A DNA stretch of 64,000 bases from Actinophytocola glycyrrhizae (GCF_042653545.1 NZ_JBHSIS010000003.1:682001-746000), one strand, 5' to 3'. Positions 1-9,225 are shown, counted from the first letter of the stretch. Program-made: numbers and translations. The notes: generated by a model not told the origin, from the sequence alone.

Positions 1-529
1 CCGCAACGCGGCCGCGTACTGGCGCGGGCACGCGAAGGCGAACGGCGGCACCACCTACGGGCGCGTGGTCAACACCGCGTCGGAGGCGTTCCTGTTCGGT
101 TCCGAAGGCCAGCCGAACTACGCCGCGGCCAAGGCGGGCATCACCGCGCTCACCCTCGCCACCGCTCGCGGCCTCGCGAAGTACGGGGTGCGTGCCAACG
201 CGATCTGCCCGAGGGCACGCACCGCGATGACGGCGGCGGTGTTCGGTGCCGCCCCGGCGGGTGTGGATCCCCTGTCCCCGGACCACGTCGCGCCGCTCGT
301 CGCCTACCTCGCCTCACCTGCCGCCGAGAGGATCAGCGGGCAGGTGTTCGTCGTGTACGGCGGCATGGTCGCGCTGCTCGCGCCGCCGACCGTGGAAGCG
401 CGCTTCGACAATCCACAGTGGACGTCGGAGGCGCTGGACACCGCCCTCGGCGCCTACTTCGCCGACCGCGACCAGAAGAAGACGTTCGCCGCCACAGAGC
501 TGATGTCGCTCGAGGAGGAGCAGCAATGA
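1..529 (+). CDS. SDR family dehydrogenase, Hsd4A-like (5'-truncated by window edge)
   Basis: Only the C-terminal ~175 residues are present; the frame is open to the window edge, so the first internal ATG (65) is not the start. The fragment carries the catalytic half of a short-chain dehydrogenase: a Ser in NTASEA, then NYAAAKAG (Tyr-x3-Lys) and GITALTLATARGL. The run ANAICPRARTAMT, the LASPAA...GQVFVVYG segment and the tail with AYFADRD closely recall mycobacterial Hsd4A (Rv3502c), a steroid/acyl-CoA dehydrogenase that also lies just upstream of yrbE4A. Oxidation of a hydroxysteroid or hydroxyacyl-CoA side-chain intermediate is inferred. Its TGA overlaps the next ATG (ATGA), so it is translationally coupled to the aldehyde dehydrogenase. 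Confidence 0.85.
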   Translation, partial: RNAAAYWRGHAKANGGTTYGRVVNTASEAFLFGSEGQPNYAAAKAGITALTLATARGLAKYGVRANAICPRARTAMTAAVFGAAPAGVDPLSPDHVAPLVAYLASPAAERISGQVFVVYGGMVALLAPPTVEARFDNPQWTSEALDTALGAYFADRDQKKTFAATELMSLEEEQQ

Positions 530-2049
530 CTGGGTCAACGGCACTGAGCTTGGTCGCCCGCCGGGACGAGGTCGGTCTCAGGGACGGGCAGCTGCTGATC
601 GACGGGACGTGGCGGCCCGCCGCGGCCGGCGAGACGTGGACGCACACCCATCCGGCGACCGGCGAGGCCATCGGCGAGATCGCGGTCGCCGGGCCGTCCG
701 ATGTGGACGAGGCGGTCCTGGCCGCGCGCCGGGCGTTCGACGACGGCCGCTGGTCGAACACCCGCGCGGGCGAGCGGGTGAAGGCACTGCACCGGTACGC
801 GGACCTCCTGCGTGAGCACGCCGACGAGCTGCGTGGCCTGCAGGCACTGGACAACGGCGTGCCGCTGTCGTTCGGACCGGTGTACGCGACGTCGGTCGGT
901 GCCGCCGCGGACGTGTTCGACCACCACGCCGGCTGGATCGACAAGATCGGCGGGCAGACACTCACCCCGTACCAGGGCGGCGACCACCTCGCGATGACCT
1001 TCCGCGAGCCGATCGGCGTGGTCGCGGCGATCCTGCCGTGGAACGGGCCGTTCCTGCTGTACGCGCAGAAGCTCGGCCCCGCGCTCGCGGCCGGGTGCAC
1101 GGTCGTGCTGAAGCCGTCCGAGTACGCCACGTTCTGCGTGCTGCGCATGGTCGAGCTGCTCGCCGAGGCCGGCATCCCGGACGGGGTGGTCAACGTGGTC
1201 ACCGGCCCCGGCGACCCGACCGGCCAGGCGCTGATCACGCACCCGCTCGTCGACAAGGTCAGCTTCACCGGCAGCCGCGGCGTCGGCAAACGGATCGTCG
1301 CCGCGTCGGCCGACACGCTCAAACGGGTGTCGCTCGAACTCGGCGGCAAGAGCCCGACGCTGGTGTTCCCCGACGCGCCGGACATCGGTCTCGCCGCGAT
1401 GACCACCATGGGCACCGTCACCATGGGGCTGTCCGGGCAGGCCTGTGTCGCACACACCCGCGCGCTGGTCCACCGGGACGTCTACGACCAGTTCCTCGGC
1501 GCCGCCGAGATGATGGCGGGCGCGATCACCTACGGCGACCCGTTCGAGGCGTCCACACTGGCGAGCCCGCTCATCAACACCAAACAGCTCGACCACGTCA
1601 TGGGTCTCATCGCCCGCGGCAAGGAACAGGGCGCGCGGGTCGTGTGCGGCGGCGAGCGGGTCGAGGGCGACCTCGCGGCTGGCAACTTCGTGCGGCCGAC
1701 GATCTTCGCCGACGTCGACAACGGCATGGACATCGCCAGGCAGGAGGTGTTCGGGCCGGTCCTCGCGGTGATCCCGTTCGAGACCGAGGACGAGGCCGTC
1801 GCGATCGCCAACGACACCGAGTACGGCCTGGGCGCCGGGCTCTACACGACCGACGGGCGCAGGGCGTTCCGGCTCGCGCGCCGCCTGCGGGCGGGCACGG
1901 TCGGCATCAACGGCTTCCAGGTCGAGCCGCACCTGCCCTTCGGCGGTTTCAAGCAGTCCGGGCTCGGGCGCGAGGGCGGGCAGAGCGCGTTCGAGGCGTA
2001 CACCGAGCTGAAGACGGTCCTGATGCCGCTCGGCGACGAGTTGATGTGA
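526..2049 (+). CDS. NAD(P)-dependent aldehyde dehydrogenase
   Basis: The ATG at 526 overlaps the preceding stop, giving 507 aa, the usual family length. Family landmarks are the FTGSRGVGKR nucleotide-binding loop, LELGGKSP with the general-base Glu (about residue 271) and GQAC with the nucleophilic Cys (about residue 307). A PFGGFKQSGLGRE segment lies near the C-terminus, as in class 1/2 aldehyde dehydrogenases. It would oxidise an aldehyde to the acid in the cytosol. Being locked between two SDR genes in an mce operon suggests a lipid- or sterol-derived aldehyde; this substrate is inference. The open frame extends upstream to 418, but that stretch lies inside the SDR gene and was rejected as coding. 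Confidence 0.93.
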   Translation: MTGSTALSLVARRDEVGLRDGQLLIDGTWRPAAAGETWTHTHPATGEAIGEIAVAGPSDVDEAVLAARRAFDDGRWSNTRAGERVKALHRYADLLREHADELRGLQALDNGVPLSFGPVYATSVGAAADVFDHHAGWIDKIGGQTLTPYQGGDHLAMTFREPIGVVAAILPWNGPFLLYAQKLGPALAAGCTVVLKPSEYATFCVLRMVELLAEAGIPDGVVNVVTGPGDPTGQALITHPLVDKVSFTGSRGVGKRIVAASADTLKRVSLELGGKSPTLVFPDAPDIGLAAMTTMGTVTMGLSGQACVAHTRALVHRDVYDQFLGAAEMMAGAITYGDPFEASTLASPLINTKQLDHVMGLIARGKEQGARVVCGGERVEGDLAAGNFVRPTIFADVDNGMDIARQEVFGPVLAVIPFETEDEAVAIANDTEYGLGAGLYTTDGRRAFRLARRLRAGTVGINGFQVEPHLPFGGFKQSGLGREGGQSAFEAYTELKTVLMPLGDELM

Positions 2050-2050
2050 C

Positions 2051-2812
2051 ATGGGGCGACTGACCGGAAAGGTCGCGCTGGTCACGGGTGCGGCCGGTGG
2101 GCAGGGCGCGGCCGCGGCGCGCCGGTTCACCGAGGAGGGCGCGCGGGTCGTCGTCGCGGACGTGAACGACGAGGCCGGCAAGGAGTTCGCCGCCGAGATC
2201 GGCGCGCACTACCTGCATCTGGACGTGTCGCAGGAAGACGAGTGGAGGGCCGCGGCCGCCGAGGCGGTCGAGGTGTACGGGCCACCGAACGTGCTCGTGA
2301 ACAACGCGGGCATCCTGCACTTCGCACTGCTCACCGATACCGCGCTCGCGGACTACATGCGCGTGATCCAGGTGAACCAGGTCGGCACGTTCCTCGGCAT
2401 GCGGACCGTCGCGCCGCTGATGGTCGAGGCCGGTGGCGGATCCATCGTCAACGTGTCCTCTGTGGAGGGTCTGGCGGCGACCCCGGCCCTGACCGCCTAC
2501 ACCGCCAGCAAGTTCGCGGTGCGGGGCATGACGAAGGTGGCGGCGCTGGAGCTGGCGCGCAAAGGGGTGCGGGTGAACTCCATCCACCCCGGCGCGATCG
2601 AGACCGGCCTGCTGCCGGCCGCGCTCGGCGGGCAGCCCGTCGACCTGACCTATGTCGGCAAGCGGGTGCCGATGCGCAGGGTGGGCCAGCCGCCGGAGAT
2701 CGCCGAGCTGGTGCTGTTCCTGGCGAGCGACGAGAGCTCCTACTGCACGGGTGCCGAGTTCGTCGCGGACGGAGGTGTGACCGCGGCCCATTCCTTGTCG
2801 AGTTTCGGGTAA
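2051..2812 (+). CDS. SDR family oxidoreductase, 3-alpha/20-beta-hydroxysteroid dehydrogenase-like
   Basis: A 253-aa classical SDR. It has the TGAAGGQG cofactor motif (residues ~13-20), NNAG, and the catalytic triad Ser137-Tyr150-Lys154 in VSSVEGL...AYTASK. The opening GRLTGKVALVTGA and the blocks NVSSVEGLA, KFAVRGMTK, VNSIHPG and ASDESSYxTGAEFV match what I remember of Rv2002/FabG3 and the Streptomyces 3-alpha,20-beta-hydroxysteroid dehydrogenase. A hydroxysteroid substrate is therefore plausible but unproven. It starts 1 nt after the aldehyde dehydrogenase stop and ends 42 nt before the first permease gene, so it belongs to the same operon. Confidence 0.9.
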   Translation: MGRLTGKVALVTGAAGGQGAAAARRFTEEGARVVVADVNDEAGKEFAAEIGAHYLHLDVSQEDEWRAAAAEAVEVYGPPNVLVNNAGILHFALLTDTALADYMRVIQVNQVGTFLGMRTVAPLMVEAGGGSIVNVSSVEGLAATPALTAYTASKFAVRGMTKVAALELARKGVRVNSIHPGAIETGLLPAALGGQPVDLTYVGKRVPMRRVGQPPEIAELVLFLASDESSYCTGAEFVADGGVTAAHSLSSFG

Positions 2813-2854
2813 CCGCAACGGTTCTGGGTCGTTGTACCTCATGGGTGATGGCAC

Positions 2855-3646
2855 ATGGGCAATGAGGCTGGAGTGCGTCCCCCGCCTGTGCGTGCGCTCG
2901 CCCAGGTGGGGCGGATGTCGACCCTCGCGTGGGAGGTCGTCAGGTACACGCCGCGGCGGCCGTTCCAGTGGCGTGAGCTGATCCAGCAGTGCTGGTTCTT
3001 CGCGAGCGTCACGATCCTGCCGACGGCACTCGTGTCCATCCCGTTCGGCGCGGTCATCGCGTTGCAGCTCGGGTCGCTGACACAGCAGATCGGCGCGCAG
3101 TCGTTCACCGGCGCGGCCAGCGCGCTCGCGATCGTGCAGCAGGCGTCGCCGCTGATCACCGCGCTGCTGGTGGCCGGGGCCGGTGGGTCGGCCATGTGCG
3201 CGGACATCGGGTCGAGGACGATCCGCGAGGAGATCGACGCGCTCGAAGTCCTCGGTGTGTCACCGGTCCAGCGGCTGATCGTGCCGAGGGTGCTCGGCAT
3301 GACGATCGTCGCGGTGCTCCTCAACGGGCTCGTCAGCGTCGTCGGTGTCGCGGGCGGCTACTTCTTCAACGTGGTCATGCAGGGTGGCACGCCGGGTGCG
3401 TACCTGGCGTCGTTCAACGCGCTCGCACAGCTGCCGGACCTGTGGATCAGTGAGATCAAGGCCGTGCTGTACGGGTTCGTCGCGGGGATCGTCGCCGCCT
3501 ACCGGGGACTCAACCCGGGCCGGGGACCGAAGGGGGTCGGCGACGCGGTGAACCAGACGGTCGTGATCACGTTCCTGCTGCTGTTCCTGATCAACGTGGT
3601 GCTCACGGGCATCTACCTGCAGGTCGTCCCGCCGAAGGGCATGTGA
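2855..3646 (+). CDS. yrbEA: YrbE/MlaE-family ABC permease, first of the mce locus
   Basis: A 263-aa membrane protein of the MlaE family with five or six hydrophobic segments. It carries the family coupling motif EEIDALEVLGVSPVQRLIVPR (about residues 124-144). YrbE proteins form the inner-membrane channel of Mce lipid importers; YrbE4A is their sterol-system member. Its order after SDR genes and before YrbE-B and six Mce proteins matches mce loci. No strong ribosome site precedes ATG 2855; a later Met (2915) before the conserved TLAWEV is an alternative start. It ends in ATGTGA, and the next gene begins at the GTG inside it (GTGA coupling). Confidence 0.93.
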   Translation: MGNEAGVRPPPVRALAQVGRMSTLAWEVVRYTPRRPFQWRELIQQCWFFASVTILPTALVSIPFGAVIALQLGSLTQQIGAQSFTGAASALAIVQQASPLITALLVAGAGGSAMCADIGSRTIREEIDALEVLGVSPVQRLIVPRVLGMTIVAVLLNGLVSVVGVAGGYFFNVVMQGGTPGAYLASFNALAQLPDLWISEIKAVLYGFVAGIVAAYRGLNPGRGPKGVGDAVNQTVVITFLLLFLINVVLTGIYLQVVPPKGM

Positions 3647-4509
3647 GCGGAATGGCCACAGTGGACATTCCGCCGAAGGTGCCGCGACGGCTGGTGGTCG
3701 TCGCCACCCAGCCCGCGGACGGCCTCGCCGCGCTGGGCAGGCAGCTCGCGTTCTACGTCCGTGTCCTCGCGTGGGTGCCGCGCACGCTCGCGCACTACCC
3801 GCGCGAGATCCTGCGCCTGCTGTCGGACGTGTTCTTCGGTTCCGGCGCGCTCGCGGTCATCGGCGGCACGCTCGGCGTGATGATCGGCATGACCGTGTTC
3901 ACCGGCCTGATCGTCGGCCTGCAGGGGTACTCGGCGCTCAACCAGCTCGGCACGTCCGCGCTCACCGGGTTCATCGCCGCGTACTTCGACACCCGCGAGG
4001 TCGCGCCGCTGGCCGCCGGGCTCGCGCTGTCGGCCACGGTCGGCTGCGGGTTCACCGCACAGCTGGGCGCGATGCGGATCTCCGAGGAGATCGACGCGCT
4101 CGAGGTGATGGCGGTGCCGTCGCTGCCCTACCTCGTGACCACGCGCGTGATCGCGGCGGTCGCGGCCGTGATCCCTCTGTACCTGGTGGGTCTGCTGTCG
4201 TCGTACGTGGCGTCCCGGCAGGTGACCGTGTGGTTCTACGGGCAGTCCGCTGGCACGTACGACCACTACTTCCACCTCTTCCTGCCGCCGGAGGACGTGC
4301 TGTGGTCGTTCCTCAAGGTGATCGTGTTCAGCGTCGTCGTGATCCTCGTGCACTGCTACTACGGCTACACCGCGTCCGGCGGCCCGGCCGGGGTCGGGGT
4401 GGCCGTGGGTAGGGCGGTGCGGGCGGCGATCGTGGTGCAGATGCTGCTGGACTTCTTCCTGTCGCTCGCCATCTGGGGCGCGACCACGACAGTGCGGCTG
4501 GCTGGGTGA
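3643..4509 (+). CDS. yrbEB: YrbE/MlaE-family ABC permease, second of the mce locus
   Basis: A 288-aa paralogue of the preceding permease. It repeats the SEEIDALEVMAVPSLPYLVTTR coupling segment and the TVGCGFTAQLGAMR helix. The GTG start at 3643 overlaps the previous stop; ATG 3652 is a possible alternative. In Mce systems YrbE-A and YrbE-B pair to form one permease, energised by an MceG/Mkl ATPase that is normally encoded elsewhere; none is seen in this window. The stop is again fused to the next start (GTGA), indicating a tightly coupled operon. Confidence 0.93.
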   Translation: MSGMATVDIPPKVPRRLVVVATQPADGLAALGRQLAFYVRVLAWVPRTLAHYPREILRLLSDVFFGSGALAVIGGTLGVMIGMTVFTGLIVGLQGYSALNQLGTSALTGFIAAYFDTREVAPLAAGLALSATVGCGFTAQLGAMRISEEIDALEVMAVPSLPYLVTTRVIAAVAAVIPLYLVGLLSSYVASRQVTVWFYGQSAGTYDHYFHLFLPPEDVLWSFLKVIVFSVVVILVHCYYGYTASGGPAGVGVAVGRAVRAAIVVQMLLDFFLSLAIWGATTTVRLAG

Positions 4510-5828
4510 TGCCGATGAGTGAGCGACGCCGGTTCCAGGTCTACGGGCTGATCTTCCTGGTGATCGCCGGGATGTTCGTCGCAGCATCGGTTGCCTTCTA
4601 CCGCAAGACGTTCACGCCGATCGTGCCGGTGACCCTGGAGACCGACCACGTCGGCAACCAGCTCCGCACGGGCGCGGACGTCAAGCTGCGCGGGCTGATC
4701 GTCGGGGAGGTGCGGGACATCCGGCCCAGCGGCGACCACGCGGTCCTCGACCTCGCGCTCGACCCGGACCACGTCGGGGAGATCCCCGGCAACGTGTCCG
4801 CGCGCCTGCTGCCGAAGACGTTGTTCGGCGAACGCTACGTGGCGTTGCAGACCCCGGCGGTCCCGAGCGGCCGGTTGCGGGAGGGCTCGGTGATCGGGCA
4901 GGACCGCACCAGCTCCGCCATCGAGATCGAGCAGGTGCTCGACAACCTCATGCCGGTGCTGCGGGCGGTGCAGCCGGAGAAGCTCGCGTCCACGTTGAAC
5001 GCGATGGCGACCGCGCTCGACGGGCGCGGCGAGCAGTTCGGCGACACGCTCGTCCAGCTCGGGCGGTACCTGGGGGAGATCACCCCGTCGCTGCCGGACC
5101 TGCGCGCGAACATTCAGCGGCTCGCGGCGGTCGCGGACACCTACGCGCAGGCCGGGCCGGAGCTGCTGACCGCGTTGCGGGACCTGACCGTCACCACCCG
5201 GACCGTCGTCGAGCAGCGCGGTCGGCTGGCCGACCTGTACCGCACGCTCACGAACGCGTCGATCGACCTCGGCGGCTTCCTGGCCGCCAACAAGGACAAC
5301 ATCATCAACCTGGCGAGCACGTCGAAGTCGACCCTGGCCGTGCTGGCGAAGTACGCGCCCGAGTACCCGTGCCTGCTCAAGCAGCTCGTCGACTCGATCC
5401 CGGCCGCCGACGCGGCGTTCGGCAAGGGCTCGGCCACCCCGAACGTCACGCGCGTGACCATCGAGATCACGGCGAGCCGGGGCAAGTACCTGCCCGGGGT
5501 GGACACCCCGCGGTACGACGACAAGCGGGGCCCGGCCTGCTATCCGGTCGCGAAGCCACCGGCGCGGTTCCCGCAGTACCCGGAGGGCGGACCGCTCGAC
5601 GACGGGTCGGCGAAACCGCCGCCGCCGAACTCGGACCGGCCCGAGGACTTCCCGAACACGCTGCCGCAGTCCGCGGCGGACATGCAGCTCGCCAACACCC
5701 CGCCGGAGCAGGACCTGATCGCCGCGCTCGTCGCGCCGGGGCTCGGGATGTCGCCGTCGGACGTGCCGGGGTGGTCGTCGCTGCTGCTCGGCCCGCTGTT
5801 CCGGGGTGCGGAGGTGACCGTGCGATGA
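4506..5828 (+). CDS. mceA: Mce family protein, MceA position
   Basis: 440 aa from GTG 4506; ATG 4515 (MSERRRFQ) is an equally good start. One N-terminal membrane anchor (about residues 12-34) is followed by the Mce/MlaD domain, recognisable from LETDHVGNQLRTGADVKLRG...VGEVRDI. A long helical region and a Pro-rich C-terminal tail (from about residue 345) complete it. Mce proteins assemble as a hexameric extracytoplasmic tube that conducts lipids to the YrbE permease. The stop is the TGA of a TGAGCGGAGC linker motif that recurs after the MceB gene. Confidence 0.93.
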   Translation: MMPMSERRRFQVYGLIFLVIAGMFVAASVAFYRKTFTPIVPVTLETDHVGNQLRTGADVKLRGLIVGEVRDIRPSGDHAVLDLALDPDHVGEIPGNVSARLLPKTLFGERYVALQTPAVPSGRLREGSVIGQDRTSSAIEIEQVLDNLMPVLRAVQPEKLASTLNAMATALDGRGEQFGDTLVQLGRYLGEITPSLPDLRANIQRLAAVADTYAQAGPELLTALRDLTVTTRTVVEQRGRLADLYRTLTNASIDLGGFLAANKDNIINLASTSKSTLAVLAKYAPEYPCLLKQLVDSIPAADAAFGKGSATPNVTRVTIEITASRGKYLPGVDTPRYDDKRGPACYPVAKPPARFPQYPEGGPLDDGSAKPPPPNSDRPEDFPNTLPQSAADMQLANTPPEQDLIAALVAPGLGMSPSDVPGWSSLLLGPLFRGAEVTVR

Positions 5829-5889
5829 GCGGAGCTTGCGGAGCGAACCATCGGTGTGCAGGCCGCCACGGAGCGGGCGAGGGGGCGGC
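5826..5889 (+). repeat. Degenerate linker repeat in the mce operon, copy 1
   Basis: Beginning exactly at the mceA stop, the gap reads TGAGCGGAGC...CGAACCATC and ends GGCGAGGGGG before the mceB start. Copy 2 (6928-6990) follows the same plan after the mceB stop. The GAGGGGG end doubles as the ribosome site. Confidence 0.5.
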
Positions 5890-6930
5890 ATGAGGAACTT
5901 TCTCGGGCCGCTGGTCAAGATCACCGTGTTCGCGGTCGTCACGGTCACGCTGACCGCGTTGCTCGGCCTCACGATCGCCAACACCACACTGGGCTCGACC
6001 AGCGGCTACCTCGCCAGGTTCACCGACGCCACCGGGCTCAACGAGGGCGACGACATCCGCATGTCCGGTGTCCGCGTCGGGCAGGTCACCGACATCTCGG
6101 TGGTCGACGACACGTGGGCGGAGGTCCGGTTCGACGTCGAGGCGGCGCGGCGGCTGCCGAAGTCGGTGACGGCGACCATCAAGTTCCGCAACCTGATCGG
6201 CCAGCGGTACGTCGCGCTCGCCGTCGGATCCGGTGACCCCAACGCGGTGCTGCGGCCCGGCGACACGATCCCCCTTGAGCGCACGCAGCCCGCGCTGAAC
6301 CTCACCCAGCTGTTCAACGGGTTCCAGCCGCTGTTCCAGGCACTGCAACCCGACCAGGTCAACAAGCTCGCGGGTGAGCTGATCCAGGTGCTGCAGGGCG
6401 AGGGCGGCACCATCGACAGCGTCCTCGCGCACACCGCGTCGCTCGCGAGCACGATCGCGAGCAAGGACAAGGTGATCGGGCAGGTCATCGACAACCTCAA
6501 CACGGTACTGACGACGGTCAACGAACGCACGACCGAGCTGTCGGGGCTGATCGACCAGCTCCAGCAGCTCGCGTCCGGGCTCGCCGCGCAACGGCAGCCG
6601 ATCGGTGCCGCGATCGGCGCCCTCGGCGACCTGACCCAGTCGACGGCCGGGCTGCTGTCGTCGGTGCGGCCGCCGATCAAGGACGACATCGCCGCGCTCG
6701 GTGCACTGGCCGGGAACCTGGCCGACCACGGCGACACGGTCGACAAGTTCCTCGCCGGGCTCCCGAACAAGATCCAGACGATCAGCCGGGTGTCGACCTA
6801 CGGCGGCTGGTTCAACTACTACCTGTGCAGCATGTCCGGCCGGATCGGGGTGTCGGACCTCGGCGTCTCCGTCGACCTGCCGTTGTTGCCGGTTCCCGGT
6901 ACACCGCCAGCGGAGAGGTGCCGATCGTGA
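5890..6930 (+). CDS. mceB: Mce family protein, MceB position
   Basis: I chose ATG 5890 (MRNFLGPLVKIT) because a purine-rich GCGAGGGGGCGGC lies just upstream and the membrane anchor then starts at residue ~8. The open frame begins at 5836, but that extension lies in linker sequence. The product is 346 aa: a TM anchor, then an Mce domain (FTDATGLNEGDDIRMSGVRVGQVTDI, residues ~42-67), then a helical repeat region rich in Leu/Thr/Asp. The conserved FNYYLC segment near the C-terminus is typical of MceB. It would form one subunit of the Mce lipid-transfer tube. Confidence 0.92.
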   Translation: MRNFLGPLVKITVFAVVTVTLTALLGLTIANTTLGSTSGYLARFTDATGLNEGDDIRMSGVRVGQVTDISVVDDTWAEVRFDVEAARRLPKSVTATIKFRNLIGQRYVALAVGSGDPNAVLRPGDTIPLERTQPALNLTQLFNGFQPLFQALQPDQVNKLAGELIQVLQGEGGTIDSVLAHTASLASTIASKDKVIGQVIDNLNTVLTTVNERTTELSGLIDQLQQLASGLAAQRQPIGAAIGALGDLTQSTAGLLSSVRPPIKDDIAALGALAGNLADHGDTVDKFLAGLPNKIQTISRVSTYGGWFNYYLCSMSGRIGVSDLGVSVDLPLLPVPGTPPAERCRS

Positions 6931-6990
6931 GCGGAGCCAACCATCAGACACGGGGCGACCGTGAACGGCTTCCCCGAGCCTGCGAGGGGG
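6928..6990 (+). repeat. Degenerate linker repeat in the mce operon, copy 2
   Basis: It starts at the mceB stop with TGAGCGGAGCCAACCATC and ends TGCGAGGGGGA, 4 nt before the mceC GTG. The middle is unrelated to copy 1. Shared ends and position suggest one family of intergenic linkers. Confidence 0.5.
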
Positions 6991-6994
6991 AGTC

Positions 6995-8017
6995 GTGAAA
7001 CCGCTGAAGGAACGGGACCAGGCGGCCGTCGGCACGGTGACGATCGTGTTGCTGGTGCTGGGGCTGCTCGTCGCGTTCAACTCCGACGACCTGCCGATCA
7101 TCGGCGGCGGCACCACCTACACCGCCGAGTTCCGCGAGTCGGCCGGGCTGCGGCCGGGCAACGAGGTGCGGCTCGCCGGGGTGAAGGTCGGCGAGGTGCG
7201 CGGGGTCGAGCTGGCCCGCAACAAGGTGGTCGTGGACTTCCGCGTCGACGACGTGCGCCTCGGCGACCGCAGCACGGTGTCGATCGAGATCAAGACGTTG
7301 CTCGGCGACAAGTTCCTCGCGATCGAGTCCACGGGCAAGGCGCAACAGAGCGCCAACGACCCGATCCCGGTCAGCCGCACACGGACCCCGTTCGACATCG
7401 TCCCCGCGGTCGGCGAGCTGTCGCAGACCGTGGACCGGATCGACACCGAGCAGCTCGCGCAGAGCTTCCAGGTCATCTCCGACACGTTCGCGAACAGCCC
7501 ACAGCACATGAAGGACACGCTGACCGGCCTGTCGCGGCTGTCCGCCACACTGTCCACACGGGACGAGCAACTGAAGACGCTGCTCGCGAACACCGCCGGG
7601 TTCACCGGGACCGTGGCCGACCGCGACGAGCAGTTGAAGCGGCTGTTCACCGACGCGTCGCTGCTGCTCGGCGAGCTGCGACTGCGCCGGGACGCCGTGC
7701 ACACGTTGCTGACCGGCACCATCACGCTCGCCGGCGAGCTGCGCGGGCTGGTCGCCGACAACCAGGCACAGCTCAAACCCGCGCTGGACGAGCTGGACCG
7801 CGTCACCACGATCCTCGCGAACAACCAGGCGAACCTGTCGGAGAGCCTGCGTTCGCTCGCGCCGTACGTGCGGACCTTCAACAACGTCATCGGCAACGGC
7901 CGCTGGTTCGAGGGCTACATCTGCGGCCTGCTGCCACCGCCGACGGACCTGGGCATCCTCACGATCAACCCCGAGGGCTGCACGGTGCCGCACACCCCGC
8001 AGGGTGGTGGACGGTGA
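6995..8017 (+). CDS. mceC: Mce family protein, MceC position
   Basis: A GTG start at 6995 is preceded by a good purine-rich ribosome site (GCGAGGGGGA). The product is 340 aa: an N-terminal anchor (about residues 13-28), an Mce domain (TAEFRESAGLRPGNEVRLAG...VGEVRGV), then a coiled/helical portion. A C-terminal block with NGRWFEGYICGLLPP is conserved in MceC proteins. A 64-nt degenerate linker separates it from MceB. Its stop overlaps the MceD GTG start (GTGA). Confidence 0.92.
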   Translation: MKPLKERDQAAVGTVTIVLLVLGLLVAFNSDDLPIIGGGTTYTAEFRESAGLRPGNEVRLAGVKVGEVRGVELARNKVVVDFRVDDVRLGDRSTVSIEIKTLLGDKFLAIESTGKAQQSANDPIPVSRTRTPFDIVPAVGELSQTVDRIDTEQLAQSFQVISDTFANSPQHMKDTLTGLSRLSATLSTRDEQLKTLLANTAGFTGTVADRDEQLKRLFTDASLLLGELRLRRDAVHTLLTGTITLAGELRGLVADNQAQLKPALDELDRVTTILANNQANLSESLRSLAPYVRTFNNVIGNGRWFEGYICGLLPPPTDLGILTINPEGCTVPHTPQGGGR

Positions 8018-9225
8018 ACGCGCGGGCGATGCTGGCCGAGAGCCGCACGAGCCGCCGCGCCGCGCTCGTCGTGATCTACGCGCTCGCGTTGATGCTGCTG
8101 ATCAGTGCTGCGCTGTGGTGGATCACGATGGCCCCGGCGGGCACCCGGATCACCGCGTACTTCGCGAAGACCGTCGGCGTCTACCCGGACTCCGAGGTGA
8201 AGGTGCTCGGCGTCGGCGTCGGGCGGATCACGTCGGTGACCCCGAGGGGCGACCGGGTGCGGGTCGAGATGACCGTGGACGATGGCATCGAGATCCCGGC
8301 GGCCGCGCAGGCCGTCGTGGTCGCGCCGTCGCTGGTCAGCGACCGGTACGTGCAGCTGACACCCGCGTACGAGTCCGGCCCGCTGATGGCCGACGGGACG
8401 GTCATCCCGCTCGACCGCACCGCGACGCCGGTGGAGCTCGACGACCTGACCGCGAGCGTCAACGACCTCACGACCGCGCTGGGCCCGAACGGCGCCAACG
8501 AGAACGGCGCGCTGTCCGACGTGCTCGACACCGCCGCCGCGAACCTGGCAGGCAACGGCGAGCTGTTCAACCAGACCATCACGCAGCTCTCCGACGCGTC
8601 GGCCGCGCTCGCCGACTCGCGCGGGGACCTGTTCACCACCGTCGACAACCTCGCCACGTTCACCGAGGCGCTCGCGGAGAGCGACGCGCAGGTCAAGGCG
8701 TTCAACAACAGGCTGGCCGACGTGAGCGGCTACCTCGCGCAGGACCGCGACGAGCTGGGCACCGCGCTCACCTCGCTCGGCACCGCGCTGACCGACGTGC
8801 ACGGGTTCATCGCCACCAACAAGGACGCCATCACGTCCAATGTGGACAAGCTGACCGGCGTGACGCAGGCGCTCGTCGACCAGCGGGCCGCGGTGGCGGA
8901 GATCCTGGACGTGGCCCCGCTCGCCATGTCGAACTTCCTGTCCACCTACGACGCCGCGTCCGCGTCGTTCGCGATCCGCGGCAACCTCAACGAGCTGACC
9001 TACCCGCCGGTGCTGATGCTGTGCCGCACGCTCGCGGCCGCGACCCCGGTCGAGCTGCCGAAGACACTGTCCGACCTGTGCACCCAGCTCGCCCCGTACC
9101 TCGACGGCACGCTCGGGTTGCCGTCCGCGGCGGAGGCACTCGGCGCGTTGTCGTCGGGGCAGCTGCCGCCGCTGCCGATCCCGCTCGTCGACCTGACCGG
9201 CGCCGTCTCGCGAGGTGGCCGATGA
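8014..9225 (+). CDS. mceD: Mce family protein, MceD position
   Basis: 403 aa from GTG 8014, overlapping the preceding stop; the upstream open frame to 6961 is out-of-frame MceC sequence. It has a membrane anchor (LVVIYALALMLLISAALWW), an Mce domain (ITAYFAKTVGVYPDSEVKVLG...VGRITSV) and a long helical region. A conserved C-terminal segment, LTYPPVLMLCRTLA, follows. This is the fourth ring subunit of the Mce tube. ATGA overlaps MceE. Confidence 0.92.
   Translation: MNARAMLAESRTSRRAALVVIYALALMLLISAALWWITMAPAGTRITAYFAKTVGVYPDSEVKVLGVGVGRITSVTPRGDRVRVEMTVDDGIEIPAAAQAVVVAPSLVSDRYVQLTPAYESGPLMADGTVIPLDRTATPVELDDLTASVNDLTTALGPNGANENGALSDVLDTAAANLAGNGELFNQTITQLSDASAALADSRGDLFTTVDNLATFTEALAESDAQVKAFNNRLADVSGYLAQDRDELGTALTSLGTALTDVHGFIATNKDAITSNVDKLTGVTQALVDQRAAVAEILDVAPLAMSNFLSTYDAASASFAIRGNLNELTYPPVLMLCRTLAAATPVELPKTLSDLCTQLAPYLDGTLGLPSAAEALGALSSGQLPPLPIPLVDLTGAVSRGGR

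Noticed and set aside
418..525. N-terminal extension of the aldehyde dehydrogenase
   Set aside because: This stretch encodes the SDR C-terminus in another frame; the ATGA overlap at 526 gives the family-typical start.
65..529. ATG 65 as a true start of a 154-aa SDR
   Set aside because: The frame is open to the window edge and continues SDR-like sequence (AYWRGHAK) upstream, so the gene is cut by the window.
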